Of a DNA stretch of 64,000 nucleotides, positions 53,215-62,935 are shown piece by piece (positions within the stretch are counted from its first letter, which is position 1; each line of letters opens with the position of its first letter). The notes beneath the pieces were generated by a model. That model did no database searches and was not told the DNA's origin. It saw only the letters and a program-made list of their open reading frames with translations. The stretch lies in NCBI RefSeq assembly GCF_030929605.1, contig NZ_JAVFVS010000004.1:558001-622000 (forward strand), given 5' to 3'. The position numbers and the translations under genes are program-made. Source of the stretch: Flavobacterium sp. LHD-80. GTDB taxonomy: Bacteria; Bacteroidota; Bacteroidia; Flavobacteriales; Flavobacteriaceae.

Positions 53215-54132
53215 ATGAAAAAAGTGATTTTTTATATGTCTTTGATGCTTGTATTTACTCAAATGCAGGCGCAAAAGGATTTCCAGGGAATGGCCGTTTA
53301 TGAGTCAAAAACGCAAGCGCCAAAACTTGATGGAATGCGTCCGGGAAACCGCGATATTACGCCTGAAATGCAAAAAAACATGGAAGAGCGTATGAAAAAA
53401 ATGCTTGAAAAAACCTTTATTTTAAATTTTGATAAATCGGTTTCAATTTACAAAGAAGAAGAAAAACTAGAAGCTCCCGGGCAACAGCAAGGTGGCATGC
53501 GTATTATGATGAATTCATTTATGGGAGGCGGAGGCACTTTTTATAAAAATGTAAAAACTAAATCGTATACCGTTGATAAAGAATTTATGGGGAAAGAGTT
53601 TTTGGTAGTTGATTCTTTGCCAAAATTAACTTGGAAAATGGAATCAGAAACCAAACAAATTGGGGGTTATACTTGCTATAAAGCTACGGCAGTAAGAGAA
53701 GCAAGCAAAACTGATTTTAGAAATTTGAGACCAAAAAATGCTGATGATAAAAAACCGGAAGAGAAAAAAGACGATGCTAAAAAAACTTCAGGTGAAACCA
53801 AAACTAACTTTCAGGATAACTTCGAAATCCCTAAAGAAATTATTATAACAGCTTGGTATTCTCCAGAAATTCCCGTGAACCAAGGTCCAGAAAATTATTG
53901 GGGTCTTCCAGGTTTAATTTTGGAGGTAAACGACGGAAGAACAACTATTTTATGTTCGAAAATTGTTTTGAATGCCAAAGATAAAGTTGAAATAAAAGCA
54001 CCTACAAAAGGAAAAACAATTTCTCAGAAAGATTACGATGAAACAGTAATCAAAAAAATGGAAGAGTTTAGAGAAATGAACCGTGGTCGCGAAGGCGGTC
54101 CAGGCGGTGGTCCAGTAATGATTAGACGATAA
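53215..54132 (+). CDS. GLPGLI family protein
   Basis: The 305-residue exported protein has a signal peptide to about residue 20 (LMLVFTQMQAQ). The name-giving GLPGLI is at 230-235 (NYWGLPGLILEV), and a conserved Cys lies in GGYTCYKATA. A Met/Gly-rich region (GGMRIMMNSFMGGGG) and a Lys/Asp-rich linker (about 175-195) are unusual additions, as is the Gly/Arg-rich tail. The family often stands next to an outer-membrane receptor, as here; its role is unknown. Confidence 0.92.
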   Translation: MKKVIFYMSLMLVFTQMQAQKDFQGMAVYESKTQAPKLDGMRPGNRDITPEMQKNMEERMKKMLEKTFILNFDKSVSIYKEEEKLEAPGQQQGGMRIMMNSFMGGGGTFYKNVKTKSYTVDKEFMGKEFLVVDSLPKLTWKMESETKQIGGYTCYKATAVREASKTDFRNLRPKNADDKKPEEKKDDAKKTSGETKTNFQDNFEIPKEIIITAWYSPEIPVNQGPENYWGLPGLILEVNDGRTTILCSKIVLNAKDKVEIKAPTKGKTISQKDYDETVIKKMEEFREMNRGREGGPGGGPVMIRR

Positions 54133-54162
54133 TTGTAAGCACATCATCTTTTAGTTTTCTCC

Positions 54163-56850
54163 ATGAAAAATATACTTTTTTATGTCATTTTTTTAATGAC
54201 CTCGATATCTTTTGCGCAAAGTGTCCGTTTTGACGGCGTTATTCAGGACGAACAAAAAAATCCGTTGGAAATGGCTAATATTATGGCTGTGAATAACGGC
54301 ACTAAAGCAATGGATTCTTATGGCATTACAAATGATAAAGGAAAATTTCAGCTGACTTTAAAGCCTAATACTGCTTATACAATTAAGGTAAGTTACCTTG
54401 GAATGAAATCTAAAGAAGTGGCAATTTCGACCAATACAGAAAATATCGTTCAGAATATTGTAATGGATGGTGCAGGAATTGAGCTTGAAGGTGTTGAAAT
54501 TGTTCGCGAAATGCCGGTTTCGATAAAAGGTGATACAATTGTTTACAATGCCGATTCATTTAAATCTGGAACTGAAAAAAAGTTGGAAGATGTTTTGAAA
54601 AAACTGCCTGGAGTTGAGGTAAATGCTGATGGTGAAATTGAAGTTGAAGGAAAAAAAGTCAGCAAATTAATGGTAGAAGGCAAAGATTTTTTTGACGGAG
54701 ATACCAAACTTGGTGTAAAAAACATTCCAGCCGATGCTATAGATAAAGTTCAAGTTTTAAGAAATTACAACGAAGTAAGCCAGTTAAAAGGCTTAGAAAA
54801 TGATCAGGACAATGTTGCGATGAATATCAAACTGAAATCAGGCAAAAAGAATTTCTGGTTTGGAGATGTTACTGCAGGTGTTGGCGTTGCGGAACTCGAC
54901 AGTCGTTATATTATTAATCCGAAATTATTTTATTACAGTCCAAAATACAGCATTAATTTAATTACCAATTTTAATAATATTGGAGAATTGCCTTTGACAG
55001 CTCAGGATTATTTCAAATTTACGGGCGGTTTCAAAAATATGATGAAAAAGGGCGGAAGCAATTTTAATGTTTCGTCAAATGATTTAGGGATTTCAATTTT
55101 AAGAAACAATAGAGCTAAAGAAATTGAAACCAAATTTGGTGCAACAAACTTCGCATATTCGGTCAATAAAGCTTGGAATATTAGTGGTTTCGGAATTCTT
55201 TCCACTTCAAAAACTGATTTAGAAACGAAATCACAGACAACGATTTTAGACTCAGGCGATCAGCAAAAACGTGATGAATTAACGCATCAAAAAAATAATT
55301 TGGGGCTTTTTAAATTAAGTTCAACTTACAAGCCAAACGACAAATTTCAGTTTGATTATGATATTTTGACCAAACTGACAAAACAAGAAGAAGATTCCGA
55401 TTTGTTGCGCGAATCGGTTGTAAATAATGTTTCTGCAATTGAAACTATTTTGACAGGAAAAAAGCAAGATCCAACTTCAATTAATCAGAATTTGAGTTTG
55501 TATTACACACAAAGCGATAAAAATATTTTTGCTTTTGAAATGCAGCACTTATATCAAGATGAAAACCCATTTTATAATGCTAATCTTCGTTCACAGCCTT
55601 TTGATTTGGCTGGATATATTTCAGGGCAAAATCGAAATGACTTGAATCAGGATCGTTTTGTAAAAACAAATAAGGTTGATGCAAAACTGGATTACTATTA
55701 TATGGTAACGCCAAAAAGCAATTTCAATGTTACTGTAGGAAACACGTATTCGTACCAAAATTTTAATTCGCATATTTTCCAAATGCTGGATAATGGAGAT
55801 AAAAATGACTTGGATGCGGCAGAAAACAACAATGATGTTGATTATAGATTTAACGATGCTTTTTTAGGATTTCATTACAAAATATTGACAGGAAAATTTA
55901 CTTTGACGCCTGGAGTAAGTCTGCATTCGTATCAAATGACAAACGGACAGCTTGGAACAGATTATTCTCAAAGTTTTACCAAAGTGTTGCCTGATTTCTT
56001 TGCTTTATATCAAATCAAAAAATCAGAAACGCTGACTTATAATTTCTCTTTGTCAAATGATTTTACAGATATTAATCAATTGGCAGCTGGATATGTTTTG
56101 TCTGATTACAGCAGTTTGTTCAGAGGAAATCGTTTCTTAGAAAACGCAACTTCACAAGTACATTCGCTTCGTTATTTTAAATACAATATGTTTAATTTCG
56201 AGAATATTTTTGCCAACGCAACATACACTAAAAAAGTTGACGCAATAAAAACAAAAGCTAATTTTGATGGAATTAATCAATCCTCAGTTCCATACAATTC
56301 TAATTTAGCCGATGAAACTTTAAGCGGAATGGGAAGTTATGGACGTTCTTTTTTAAAGAATTACAAAGCATCGGCAACGGCAAGTTTAAATTGGTCAAAA
56401 TTCAATAACATTCAGAATAATGTCTTGTCAACAACAGAAAGTTTTGTGCAGAGTTATACCGTAAAAGCATCGACAAACTATAAGAACTTACCCAATTTAG
56501 AACTTGGTTATAATGCTTTAATAAATCAATACAGCGGTTCGACTTATTACACAGACAAGCCTTTTGCAAGATTGGATTATTATTTCTGGAATAGTTTTTC
56601 ATTCGTTTCAGAGTATGAATTCTACCATTATTATAACGGAAATAAAACGGTTGATAACGAATACGACTTTTTGAGCGCCAGTTTGGTTTATCAGAAAAAA
56701 GACAGTAAATGGGAGTATAAAGTTTCTGCAACCAATTTATTAAATACTACTTATCTTAATGACGACAGTTTCTCACAGTTTTCTACAAGAGTTTCGCAAT
56801 ACACTGTTCAGCCGCGTTATATCATCTTTTCAATGAAATATAATTTGTAG
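54163..56850 (+). CDS. Outer-membrane beta-barrel protein, TonB-receptor type
   Basis: The 895-residue product has a signal peptide (FYVIFLMTSISFAQ) and a carboxypeptidase-D-like domain (about 22-105, DEQKNPLEMANIMAVNNGT). A plug follows (about 125-230, LEDVLKKLPGVEVNADGEIE), then a long barrel ending YIIFSMKYNL. It lies 30 bases after the GLPGLI gene; the two probably act together at the outer membrane. The substrate is unknown. Confidence 0.92.
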   Translation: MKNILFYVIFLMTSISFAQSVRFDGVIQDEQKNPLEMANIMAVNNGTKAMDSYGITNDKGKFQLTLKPNTAYTIKVSYLGMKSKEVAISTNTENIVQNIVMDGAGIELEGVEIVREMPVSIKGDTIVYNADSFKSGTEKKLEDVLKKLPGVEVNADGEIEVEGKKVSKLMVEGKDFFDGDTKLGVKNIPADAIDKVQVLRNYNEVSQLKGLENDQDNVAMNIKLKSGKKNFWFGDVTAGVGVAELDSRYIINPKLFYYSPKYSINLITNFNNIGELPLTAQDYFKFTGGFKNMMKKGGSNFNVSSNDLGISILRNNRAKEIETKFGATNFAYSVNKAWNISGFGILSTSKTDLETKSQTTILDSGDQQKRDELTHQKNNLGLFKLSSTYKPNDKFQFDYDILTKLTKQEEDSDLLRESVVNNVSAIETILTGKKQDPTSINQNLSLYYTQSDKNIFAFEMQHLYQDENPFYNANLRSQPFDLAGYISGQNRNDLNQDRFVKTNKVDAKLDYYYMVTPKSNFNVTVGNTYSYQNFNSHIFQMLDNGDKNDLDAAENNNDVDYRFNDAFLGFHYKILTGKFTLTPGVSLHSYQMTNGQLGTDYSQSFTKVLPDFFALYQIKKSETLTYNFSLSNDFTDINQLAAGYVLSDYSSLFRGNRFLENATSQVHSLRYFKYNMFNFENIFANATYTKKVDAIKTKANFDGINQSSVPYNSNLADETLSGMGSYGRSFLKNYKASATASLNWSKFNNIQNNVLSTTESFVQSYTVKASTNYKNLPNLELGYNALINQYSGSTYYTDKPFARLDYYFWNSFSFVSEYEFYHYYNGNKTVDNEYDFLSASLVYQKKDSKWEYKVSATNLLNTTYLNDDSFSQFSTRVSQYTVQPRYIIFSMKYNL

Positions 56851-56882
56851 TATTTTAATTGCTAAATCATCAATTTTAATGA

Positions 56883-56911
56883 CTTGTTTCTATTAGAATA
56901 GAATATCTTTG
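56883..56911 (+). promoter_or_regulatory. Promoter of the 747-residue protein gene
   Basis: TTG, 17 bases, TATCTTTG, 32 bases before the ATG. Confidence 0.6.
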
Positions 56912-56942
56912 CTTAAGATTATTAACAGCAAAAAAATTAGTC

Positions 56943-59186
56943 ATGCGCAAGTTTGTGTGGAGTGTATTACTCATTATTACAGGGGTTTTCTTTTCATTTT
57001 CTCAAGTGAAAGGAATAGAAAAAGGAACTTATTTATCTACAAATAAAGGCGGAAAAATCAAACTGAATTTGCTCGATAATAATAAATACGAACTAGTTTT
57101 TTATTCGGGAAACTATGAAATCAAAGGCGATTCTTTAATTTTTATTCAAAATGAAAAATCTGAAAGTAATTTTGAACTTGCTTATGTAATCGATAAAAAG
57201 GCAAAAAAAACAAAAATTAAATTTTCAGATTCGTCTTATTATTCCATTTATATAGGTACACAAAAAGGTTCTGAAAATGTTGTTTACCAAAGACTTTCAG
57301 ATATCAAAGTAAAAACAGATCCGAATTGGGAAAAAGCAGATTTAGAATTTGAAATCGAAAAAACGGATTATTTGTACTTGGTTTATGAAGATTATGACGG
57401 AAAAAGCAATGTTTGCAAATATGCTTTACCAAAAGATGTTGCTGAAGTAAGCATCAATTATGAATATGGAGCTGTTGGTGATTTGAAAATTGGTGGCTAT
57501 TATGACAGAAAAACAAATGAATTAAAGATTTCTGAACCCGCAGGAAAAAATCCTTTGGTGTTTTTAAATGAAAAAAATCCTCAGCCGGAAAAGACAAAAA
57601 AAGTAATTCCTGTTGAAAACCAAACCATTTCAAATTGGACTTATCCAGGTAAAGAAATTGTTTTGGCAACGGAAGATTTTGGTTCGGCTGCTACTGCGGT
57701 GGATAGTGCTACTGTTGGAGATTATACTGTTAATCCTCCTGCAGTTCCTTTACAAAATGATTTTAAATTAAAAATCGAAAACAATCTAAAAAATGCATTA
57801 GTTGCAACAAAGGAAGCAAAAATCAAATTTTTAGTTCTTTATTTCAATAGCAATAAAATTACAGGAAAAGAAAATTTTGATGCCTTTATAAAGGATCAAG
57901 AAACGCAGACGGGTTATAATATGTATGATGGTTACAATCCGGTTTATGATGTTTACAATTATTATATGGCTGGCGCCGATGATAAAAAATGGCTTAAAAA
58001 TAACAAGATAACAAACGATCCAAGTATAGTTGTTTTAAATGCAGATGGAGATATTTTAGCAACTTCAAAATCTGAATTAGCTGATCAGAGTTATCAATTT
58101 GGGTATTACGGTGATTTTTATAAAAGACTGCAACGCGCCAATGCTTTCGTTTATATTGATAAAATCTTTAAAAACAAAAAAACAACAGATGCAGATTTGA
58201 TCCGAGCTTTTAACAGAGCTTCGGTTTTAGAGGTTTCATATGATTATGATTACGTTGCGGAAGATCCAAACTCTAAAGAATTTGTAATGACGAAAACGTC
58301 TTTAGATAAAAAAACAGTTGCGCAAACTTGGAAAACTTTGATTGAAGCACATCAAAAAGATAAAAAGCCAGACATGTATTTAGTAGAAACAATTGCAAAA
58401 GAAATCAAAAATCAAGGATTTACAAAACAGCTTTTTAACGATGACAGAATCCTTAACGACACTGATTTTTTAGCAATTGATTATCTGCTGAAGCATTCTG
58501 AAGAAATTGAAAACAACCGCACAGCATTTAATACTAAGGAAGGAGAAGTACATAATTTAGGAAATGTAATTTCTGAAATTTCTTCGGCATTGCAGGCTAA
58601 TACTTATATTGCCCAAGAAAAATCATCTTCAGATATAAATAAGGAGAAGAATATTTCGATTTATAAAAAGATTATTGCTTTAGGAAAAGGAAATTTTGAA
58701 TCGTACAGCAATTATTTTCAATATTTAAACAATGCAGAAGATGCATCCGTTTCAAATATTGATTTCTTAAAAGAGTTCAGTACCTATTTTGATTCTAATT
58801 TAACATCATCTAGTCCAATTGAAAAATTGGACACAATGTTTTCGACTTTAGATTCTTCTTCGCCATATTCATATGATGGATGGAATTCTTTTAAAGAGTA
58901 TCATTCTAATCTTTGTAATAATGCTGCGTGGTCAGTAGTGTTGCAACCACAAAATGCTGGTTTTTTAAAAGAAGCAATTAAATGGTCTGAATACAGTTCA
59001 GTTGTAACCAAGAACAATTCGTATTACTTAGATACTTTGGCACAATTATATTACAAAGACGGCCAAAAACAAAAAGCAATTGAAACACAAACTTTGGCAG
59101 TTAAATATGTAAATGCTGTTAGGGAGCCAGAAACAGCAGCTGATATTAAAGAGACTTTGACCAAAATGCAAAACGGAACGTATTAA
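56943..59186 (+). CDS. Large secreted protein of unknown function
   Basis: The 747-residue product has a signal peptide (SVLLIITGVFFSFSQ). The N-terminal 210 residues are beta-rich. A middle part (about 270-400) has a thioredoxin-like pattern (KIKFLVLYFNSNKITGKENF, SIVVLNADGDILATSKSE) but without a CxxC. The C-terminal part is helical with a tetratricopeptide-like end (LDTLAQLYYKDGQKQKAIE). No family name can be given. Single gene with its own promoter. Confidence 0.8.
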   Translation: MRKFVWSVLLIITGVFFSFSQVKGIEKGTYLSTNKGGKIKLNLLDNNKYELVFYSGNYEIKGDSLIFIQNEKSESNFELAYVIDKKAKKTKIKFSDSSYYSIYIGTQKGSENVVYQRLSDIKVKTDPNWEKADLEFEIEKTDYLYLVYEDYDGKSNVCKYALPKDVAEVSINYEYGAVGDLKIGGYYDRKTNELKISEPAGKNPLVFLNEKNPQPEKTKKVIPVENQTISNWTYPGKEIVLATEDFGSAATAVDSATVGDYTVNPPAVPLQNDFKLKIENNLKNALVATKEAKIKFLVLYFNSNKITGKENFDAFIKDQETQTGYNMYDGYNPVYDVYNYYMAGADDKKWLKNNKITNDPSIVVLNADGDILATSKSELADQSYQFGYYGDFYKRLQRANAFVYIDKIFKNKKTTDADLIRAFNRASVLEVSYDYDYVAEDPNSKEFVMTKTSLDKKTVAQTWKTLIEAHQKDKKPDMYLVETIAKEIKNQGFTKQLFNDDRILNDTDFLAIDYLLKHSEEIENNRTAFNTKEGEVHNLGNVISEISSALQANTYIAQEKSSSDINKEKNISIYKKIIALGKGNFESYSNYFQYLNNAEDASVSNIDFLKEFSTYFDSNLTSSSPIEKLDTMFSTLDSSSPYSYDGWNSFKEYHSNLCNNAAWSVVLQPQNAGFLKEAIKWSEYSSVVTKNNSYYLDTLAQLYYKDGQKQKAIETQTLAVKYVNAVREPETAADIKETLTKMQNGTY

Positions 59187-59227
59187 AAATTTTGCGATTG
59201 TCGGTTAGCATACTAACAACTAAATTA

Positions 59228-59320
59228 AGCACACAGATAACGCGGATGAAACTGAGTTTCACCGACTTAATATAAAAATCCGTTTTTTTGTCAGTTTAAT
59301 TAATATCATCCGCGTGCCAT
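59228..59320. repeat. Intergenic inverted repeat with CGCGGATGA ends
   Basis: CGCGGATGA (59241-59249) and TCATCCGCG (59306-59314) are complementary; inside lies the palindrome GAAACTGAGTTTC. It resembles other Flavobacterium-type intergenic elements in the window. Confidence 0.6.
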
Positions 59321-59347
59321 ATAAAATTTAATTGTTGTGAAAAATGC

Positions 59348-59376
59348 AATGGCTGTCTTTGTTGACAGCCATTTTT
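59348..59376 (+). terminator. Terminator downstream of the 747-residue protein gene
   Basis: AATGGCTGTC and GACAGCCATT stem with T5, but 160 bases from the stop codon, beyond the repeat element. Confidence 0.75.
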
Positions 59377-59442
59377 GTTTATTAATCTTTGCTATTCCCT
59401 GTTTTTGATGTTAAAAAATCAAAGTTTTTGTGTTGAAATGAT

Positions 59443-59450
59443 TAAGTTTG
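59443..59450 (+). promoter_or_regulatory. -7 element before the M28 peptidase gene
   Basis: TAAGTTTG, 19 bases before the ATG; no clear -33 element at normal distance. Confidence 0.35.
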
Positions 59451-59469
59451 GATTATAAAATTAAAATTT

Positions 59470-60936
59470 ATGAAAAACAAAATGATCCTTGTTTTACTTG
59501 CCTCTAGCGCAGTGACTTTTGCACAGGCAGTTAAAAAACCATTAGTTTCGGCAATAACTGATAAAGATCTTAGAACGGATATGTACCAAATGGCCGGCGA
59601 CCACTTTAACGGCCGTGAAGCTGGAACTTTAGATGAATTAAAAGTATCGATGTGGCTTGCCAATAAAGCCAAAGAAGCCGGAATGGCTCCAGCGGGTGAT
59701 GACGGAACGTATTTTCAGTTTTTTGATTTGTATAGGCATCAGGTTACACCAAATACAAAATTTAAAATTGGCCAAAAAGAATATAAATTATGGAAGGAAG
59801 TTCTGGTTGCAGAAACGACTAACATAAAAGTTGAAGGTTCTTTAGTGTATTTAGGAGCGGCAACAAAAGAAGAAATTGAAAAAGCCGATATAAAAGGAAA
59901 AGCAGTCGTTTTATTAGCATCAAAAGAAGGAATTGCAGATGATATTTCGCTTTTTGACAGACGTTATCCAGGTTTAGTACGAAATAAATACTACGATCTT
60001 GTAGTTAAAAAAGGTGCGGTGGCATTGATTATGGTTGCTGATGAATTAGCTGAACAAAGCTGGTCTCAGGTAGAACCGCAAATGACAAGAGGAATTTACG
60101 GAATTGAAGGTTTTCGTGATAAAATAGGAGCGACAATGCCTGTTTTTTGGGTGCATGGAGACCAATTAGACTATTTGAAAACGACTAAAGATATTTTGTC
60201 GACTGAAGTAGTTTCTGAAACTTACAAATATCCTTCAGTAAATGTTGTTGGGACAATTGCGGGAACAGATCCTAAATTGAAAAATGAATATGTACTTTTC
60301 AGCGGACATCAGGATCATGATGGTGTGCGTCAAAAATACGGTCAGGATTCTATTTATAATGGTGCCGATGATAATGCGAGTACTTGTGTAGCAATGCTGG
60401 CGATAGCGAGAGCTTATAAAAAACAACCAGGAAAAAGAACCGCTTTATTTGTATTTCATGGTTCTGAAGAGCGTGGTTTGTTAGGTTCAAGATGGTATGC
60501 AGCACATCCTACCGTTCCCGAAAAAGATATTGTAGCAGTTTTAAACGGTGATATGATTGGAAGAAACAATGTAAATCAGGCAGCATTATTGGGGTCTAGT
60601 TCACCTCATGAAAATTCATCTGATTTGGTTGCCATTGCCAAAAAAGCAAATGACGAAGGGCCAAAATTTGATTTGGACAAACTTTGGGACAGGCCAGAAC
60701 ATCCAGAATATTTTTACTTCCGTTCAGATCATTTGCCTTACGCTAGAAAAGGAATTCCAGCGGTTTTCTTTACAAGTGTATTACATAGTCAATATCATAC
60801 ACCAATGGATGAGTCTGAAAATATTGATTACGTAAAACTGCGCAAAATGACAGAATGGATGTACCGCACAGGCTGGATTTTGTCTAATGATGTCAATCGC
60901 CCTAAAACGTTGCCAAATGTACAATTAGAAAGATAA
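59470..60936 (+). CDS. Exported M28-family metallopeptidase
   Basis: The 488-residue product has a signal peptide (MILVLLASSAVTFAQ). A PA-like insertion (about 110-250) precedes the completed zinc-peptidase core. Predicted zinc ligands and catalytic residues are H280 (SGHQD), D300 (GADDNAS), E333-E334 (GSEERGLLGS), D361 (NGDMIG) and H443 (QYHTPMD). It is probably an aminopeptidase in the periplasm. A bidirectional terminator follows. Confidence 0.94.
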   Translation: MKNKMILVLLASSAVTFAQAVKKPLVSAITDKDLRTDMYQMAGDHFNGREAGTLDELKVSMWLANKAKEAGMAPAGDDGTYFQFFDLYRHQVTPNTKFKIGQKEYKLWKEVLVAETTNIKVEGSLVYLGAATKEEIEKADIKGKAVVLLASKEGIADDISLFDRRYPGLVRNKYYDLVVKKGAVALIMVADELAEQSWSQVEPQMTRGIYGIEGFRDKIGATMPVFWVHGDQLDYLKTTKDILSTEVVSETYKYPSVNVVGTIAGTDPKLKNEYVLFSGHQDHDGVRQKYGQDSIYNGADDNASTCVAMLAIARAYKKQPGKRTALFVFHGSEERGLLGSRWYAAHPTVPEKDIVAVLNGDMIGRNNVNQAALLGSSSPHENSSDLVAIAKKANDEGPKFDLDKLWDRPEHPEYFYFRSDHLPYARKGIPAVFFTSVLHSQYHTPMDESENIDYVKLRKMTEWMYRTGWILSNDVNRPKTLPNVQLER

Positions 60937-60955
60937 AGTTGAATTGTATTAAAAT

Positions 60956-60994
60956 AAAAATCCCGATTTCTGAAATTAGAAATCGGGATTTTTT
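60956..60994. terminator. Bidirectional terminator between the M28 gene and metK
   Basis: AAAATCCCGATTTCT and AGAAATCGGGATTTT stem with A and T tracts on both sides. Confidence 0.9.
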
Positions 60995-61057
60995 ATGTTT
61001 AAGATTAAAGTAGTTGTCTAAATTCTAACAATCTAAGTTAGTCTAAGTAGTCTAAAA

Positions 61058-62308
61058 TTACAATCCAAATGCAGCTTTAACTTGGTCAACAAAATCAAGT
61101 TTTTCCCATGTAAACAATTCAACAGTAACTGTCTTTTCGTTTCCACCTGGAGCAGAGAAAGTTTTAGTAACCGTTTCTGGTTTACGTCCCATGTGTCCGT
61201 AAGCAGCAGTTTCACTGTAAATTGGGTTTCTTAATTTCAAACGTTGCTCGATAAAGTAAGGGCGCATATCAAAGATAGATTCTACTTTTTTAGCGATTTC
61301 ACCGTTAGTTAAGTGTACTTTAGAAGTTCCGTAAGTTTCAATGAAAATCCCCATTGGCTCAGCAACTCCAATTGCATAAGAAACCTGAACTAAGATTTCG
61401 TCAGCAACACCAGCAGCAACTAAGTTTTTAGCAATATGACGTGTAGCATAAGCAGCACTTCTATCTACTTTACTTGGATCTTTTCCAGAGAATGCACCAC
61501 CACCGTGAGCACCTTTTCCACCGTAAGTATCAACAATAATTTTTCGTCCTGTTAAACCAGTATCTCCGTGAGGTCCTCCAATAACGAATTTTCCAGTTGG
61601 GTTAATATGGTAGTTGATTTTATCGTTGAATAAATGCGCGTGCGTTGGGTTTTTAGCGATAATTCTTGGAATCAAGATTTCGATAATATCTTTTTTGATT
61701 TTAGCTAACATTGCAGCTTCTTCATCAAAATCATCGTGTTGTGTTGAGATAACGATCGCGTCAATACGAGTTGGTTTGTTATCGTCGCTGTATTCTAAAG
61801 TTACCTGAGATTTAGCATCTGGACGTAAATACGTGATTTCTTTGTTTTCGCGTCTTAAAATTGCTAACTCTTGTAATAATTTATGAGATAAATCAAGTGC
61901 CAATGGCATGAAGTTTTCAGTTTCGTTTGTAGCGTAACCAAACATCATTCCTTGATCTCCGGCACCTTGCTCTTCTGGCTTAGCTCTGTCAACACCTTGG
62001 TTAATGTCTGCAGACTGTTCGTGAATTGCTGAAAGAATTCCACAAGAATTCGCTTCAAACATGTATTCACTTTTAGTATATCCAATTTTACGGATTACCT
62101 CACGTGCAATTTGCTGAACATCAAGATAAGTATTCGATTTAACTTCACCTGCTAAAATAACCTGACCTGTTGTAACTAATGTTTCACAAGCTACTTTTGA
62201 GTCAGCGTCAAATGCCAAAAAGTTGTCAATTAATGCATCCGAAATTTGATCTGCAACTTTGTCTGGATGCCCTTCACTAACAGATTCTGACGTAAATAAA
62301 TAAGCCAT
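61058..62308 (-). CDS. metK: S-adenosylmethionine synthetase
   Basis: The 416-residue enzyme makes SAM from methionine and ATP. Marks: [49 protein letters not shown] (in parts) and [18 protein letters not shown]. Length is slightly above the E. coli enzyme. Its 165-base leader carries a SAM-II-type riboswitch candidate, and the divergent neighbour is the metY unit, so this is a sulfur amino acid locus. Confidence 0.98.
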   Translation of the reverse strand: MAYLFTSESVSEGHPDKVADQISDALIDNFLAFDADSKVACETLVTTGQVILAGEVKSNTYLDVQQIAREVIRKIGYTKSEYMFEANSCGILSAIHEQSADINQGVDRAKPEEQGAGDQGMMFGYATNETENFMPLALDLSHKLLQELAILRRENKEITYLRPDAKSQVTLEYSDDNKPTRIDAIVISTQHDDFDEEAAMLAKIKKDIIEILIPRIIAKNPTHAHLFNDKINYHINPTGKFVIGGPHGDTGLTGRKIIVDTYGGKGAHGGGAFSGKDPSKVDRSAAYATRHIAKNLVAAGVADEILVQVSYAIGVAEPMGIFIETYGTSKVHLTNGEIAKKVESIFDMRPYFIEQRLKLRNPIYSETAAYGHMGRKPETVTKTFSAPGGNEKTVTVELFTWEKLDFVDQVKAAFGL

Positions 62309-62357
62309 AATAATGTATTAAATTAAAATTAAGCGAGGAAAATAATTGCTAAAAAGG

Positions 62358-62474
62358 GCTAAAGGAGAGTTTCTGCTTTAGCATTTTTTACTGCCGAAAT
62401 TAATCTCTCGGCACTCATAACGAACCATTTCATTATGAAGAGGTTGCAATCAGTTCAAATTTTTCCTCTGTATT
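62358..62474 (-). promoter_or_regulatory. SAM-II-type riboswitch with enlarged loop, in the metK leader
   Basis: In the RNA sense AGAGG (62465-62469) and CCUCU (62439-62443) form P1. Between them AUUUGAACUGAUUGCA closely matches the SAM-II core AUUUAACCGUAUUGCA, as I remember it. Downstream UAAAAAAUGCUAAAG (near 62376-62390) matches the conserved UAAA...GCUAAA, and CUG/GCA can pair with CAG/UGC to make the pseudoknot. The loop carries two extra hairpins (62416-62437; 62392-62413). GCUAAAG can alternatively pair with CUUUAGC at 62358-62364, a likely expression platform. Confidence 0.75.
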
Positions 62475-62480
62475 CGGGTG

Positions 62481-62510
62481 CAAAGGTATAAAACCATTTT
62501 GATTTGCAAA
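62481..62510 (-). promoter_or_regulatory. Promoter of metK
   Basis: On the minus strand: TTTG, 18 bases, TACCTTTG. The expected start point lies just before the riboswitch core. Confidence 0.7.
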
Positions 62511-62599
62511 TTAAAGTTCAACTTTTTTTATTTTTTTAAAGAGAAATTTAACAGAAGTATATTAGTTTGATAGGGTAATAGAAAATATTTTCCTTTTTG

Positions 62600-62631
62600 T
62601 TTGGTCGATTAAAAAATAGTTCGCAACTTTG
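62600..62631 (+). promoter_or_regulatory. Promoter of the first Met/Cys leader
   Basis: TTTG, 20 bases, CAACTTTG (one deviation from TAnnTTTG), 22 bases before the leader ATG. With the metK promoter it forms a divergent pair only 90 bases apart. Confidence 0.6.
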
Positions 62632-62653
62632 CCTCGTTAAATAAAAGAAACAA

Positions 62654-62722
62654 ATGAAATTAATAGTTTGCAATATGATGTCTTGTATGATGCCGGAATT
62701 ATCCGCAGAGACTCTGTTGTAA
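62654..62722 (+). CDS. Leader peptide 1, Met/Cys-rich
   Basis: A 22-codon ORF encodes MKLIVCNMMSCMM followed by PELSAETLL. Besides the start it has four Met and two Cys within codons 6-13 (C6, M8, M9, C11, M12, M13). It directly follows a promoter and precedes a hairpin-T9 terminator. Codons 18-19 (GCA GAG) are complementary to the terminator's 5' arm. The role proposed is to sense charged tRNA-Met/tRNA-Cys by ribosome stalling. I infer this from layout; I know no described homologue. Confidence 0.65.
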   Translation: MKLIVCNMMSCMMPELSAETLL

Positions 62723-62779
62723 TTTTTTTTTTTCAAAAATAGATATAGGAACCTCTGCAGACCGCGGAGGTTTTTTTTT
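62703..62779 (+). terminator. Attenuator 1
   Basis: Terminator arms CCTCTGC (62752-62758) and GCGGAGG (62764-62770) are followed by T9. GCAGAG (62705-62710, in the leader ORF) is complementary to CTCTGC (62753-62758) and can form the competing antiterminator. GCAGAG begins 13 bases past the last Met codon, so a ribosome stalled there would leave it free, while one finishing translation would cover it. Confidence 0.65.
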
Positions 62780-62850
62780 GTTCAATAGTAAGTTTAAAAA
62801 GACGTATTTATTTAGGAAGAAAAAAAATAACAAGAAAATTTGATTTTTAA

Positions 62851-62882
62851 TTTGGTGGTTAAAAAAATACTTATTACATTTA
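62851..62882 (+). promoter_or_regulatory. Promoter of the second Met/Cys leader
   Basis: TTTG, 20 bases, TACATTTA (last base deviates), about 53 bases before the second leader ATG. It would let the second module work alone. Confidence 0.5.
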
Positions 62883-62935
62883 CTCTATCGAATTAGTCGA
62901 GTTTAAAAAGAAACAATTCAATTATAAAAATAGAA

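Noticed and set aside
62548..62736. Minus-strand ORF of 62 residues across the metY promoter and leader 1
   Set aside because: It covers two predicted promoters and leader 1 in antisense, and its sequence looks like chance translation of AT-rich DNA.
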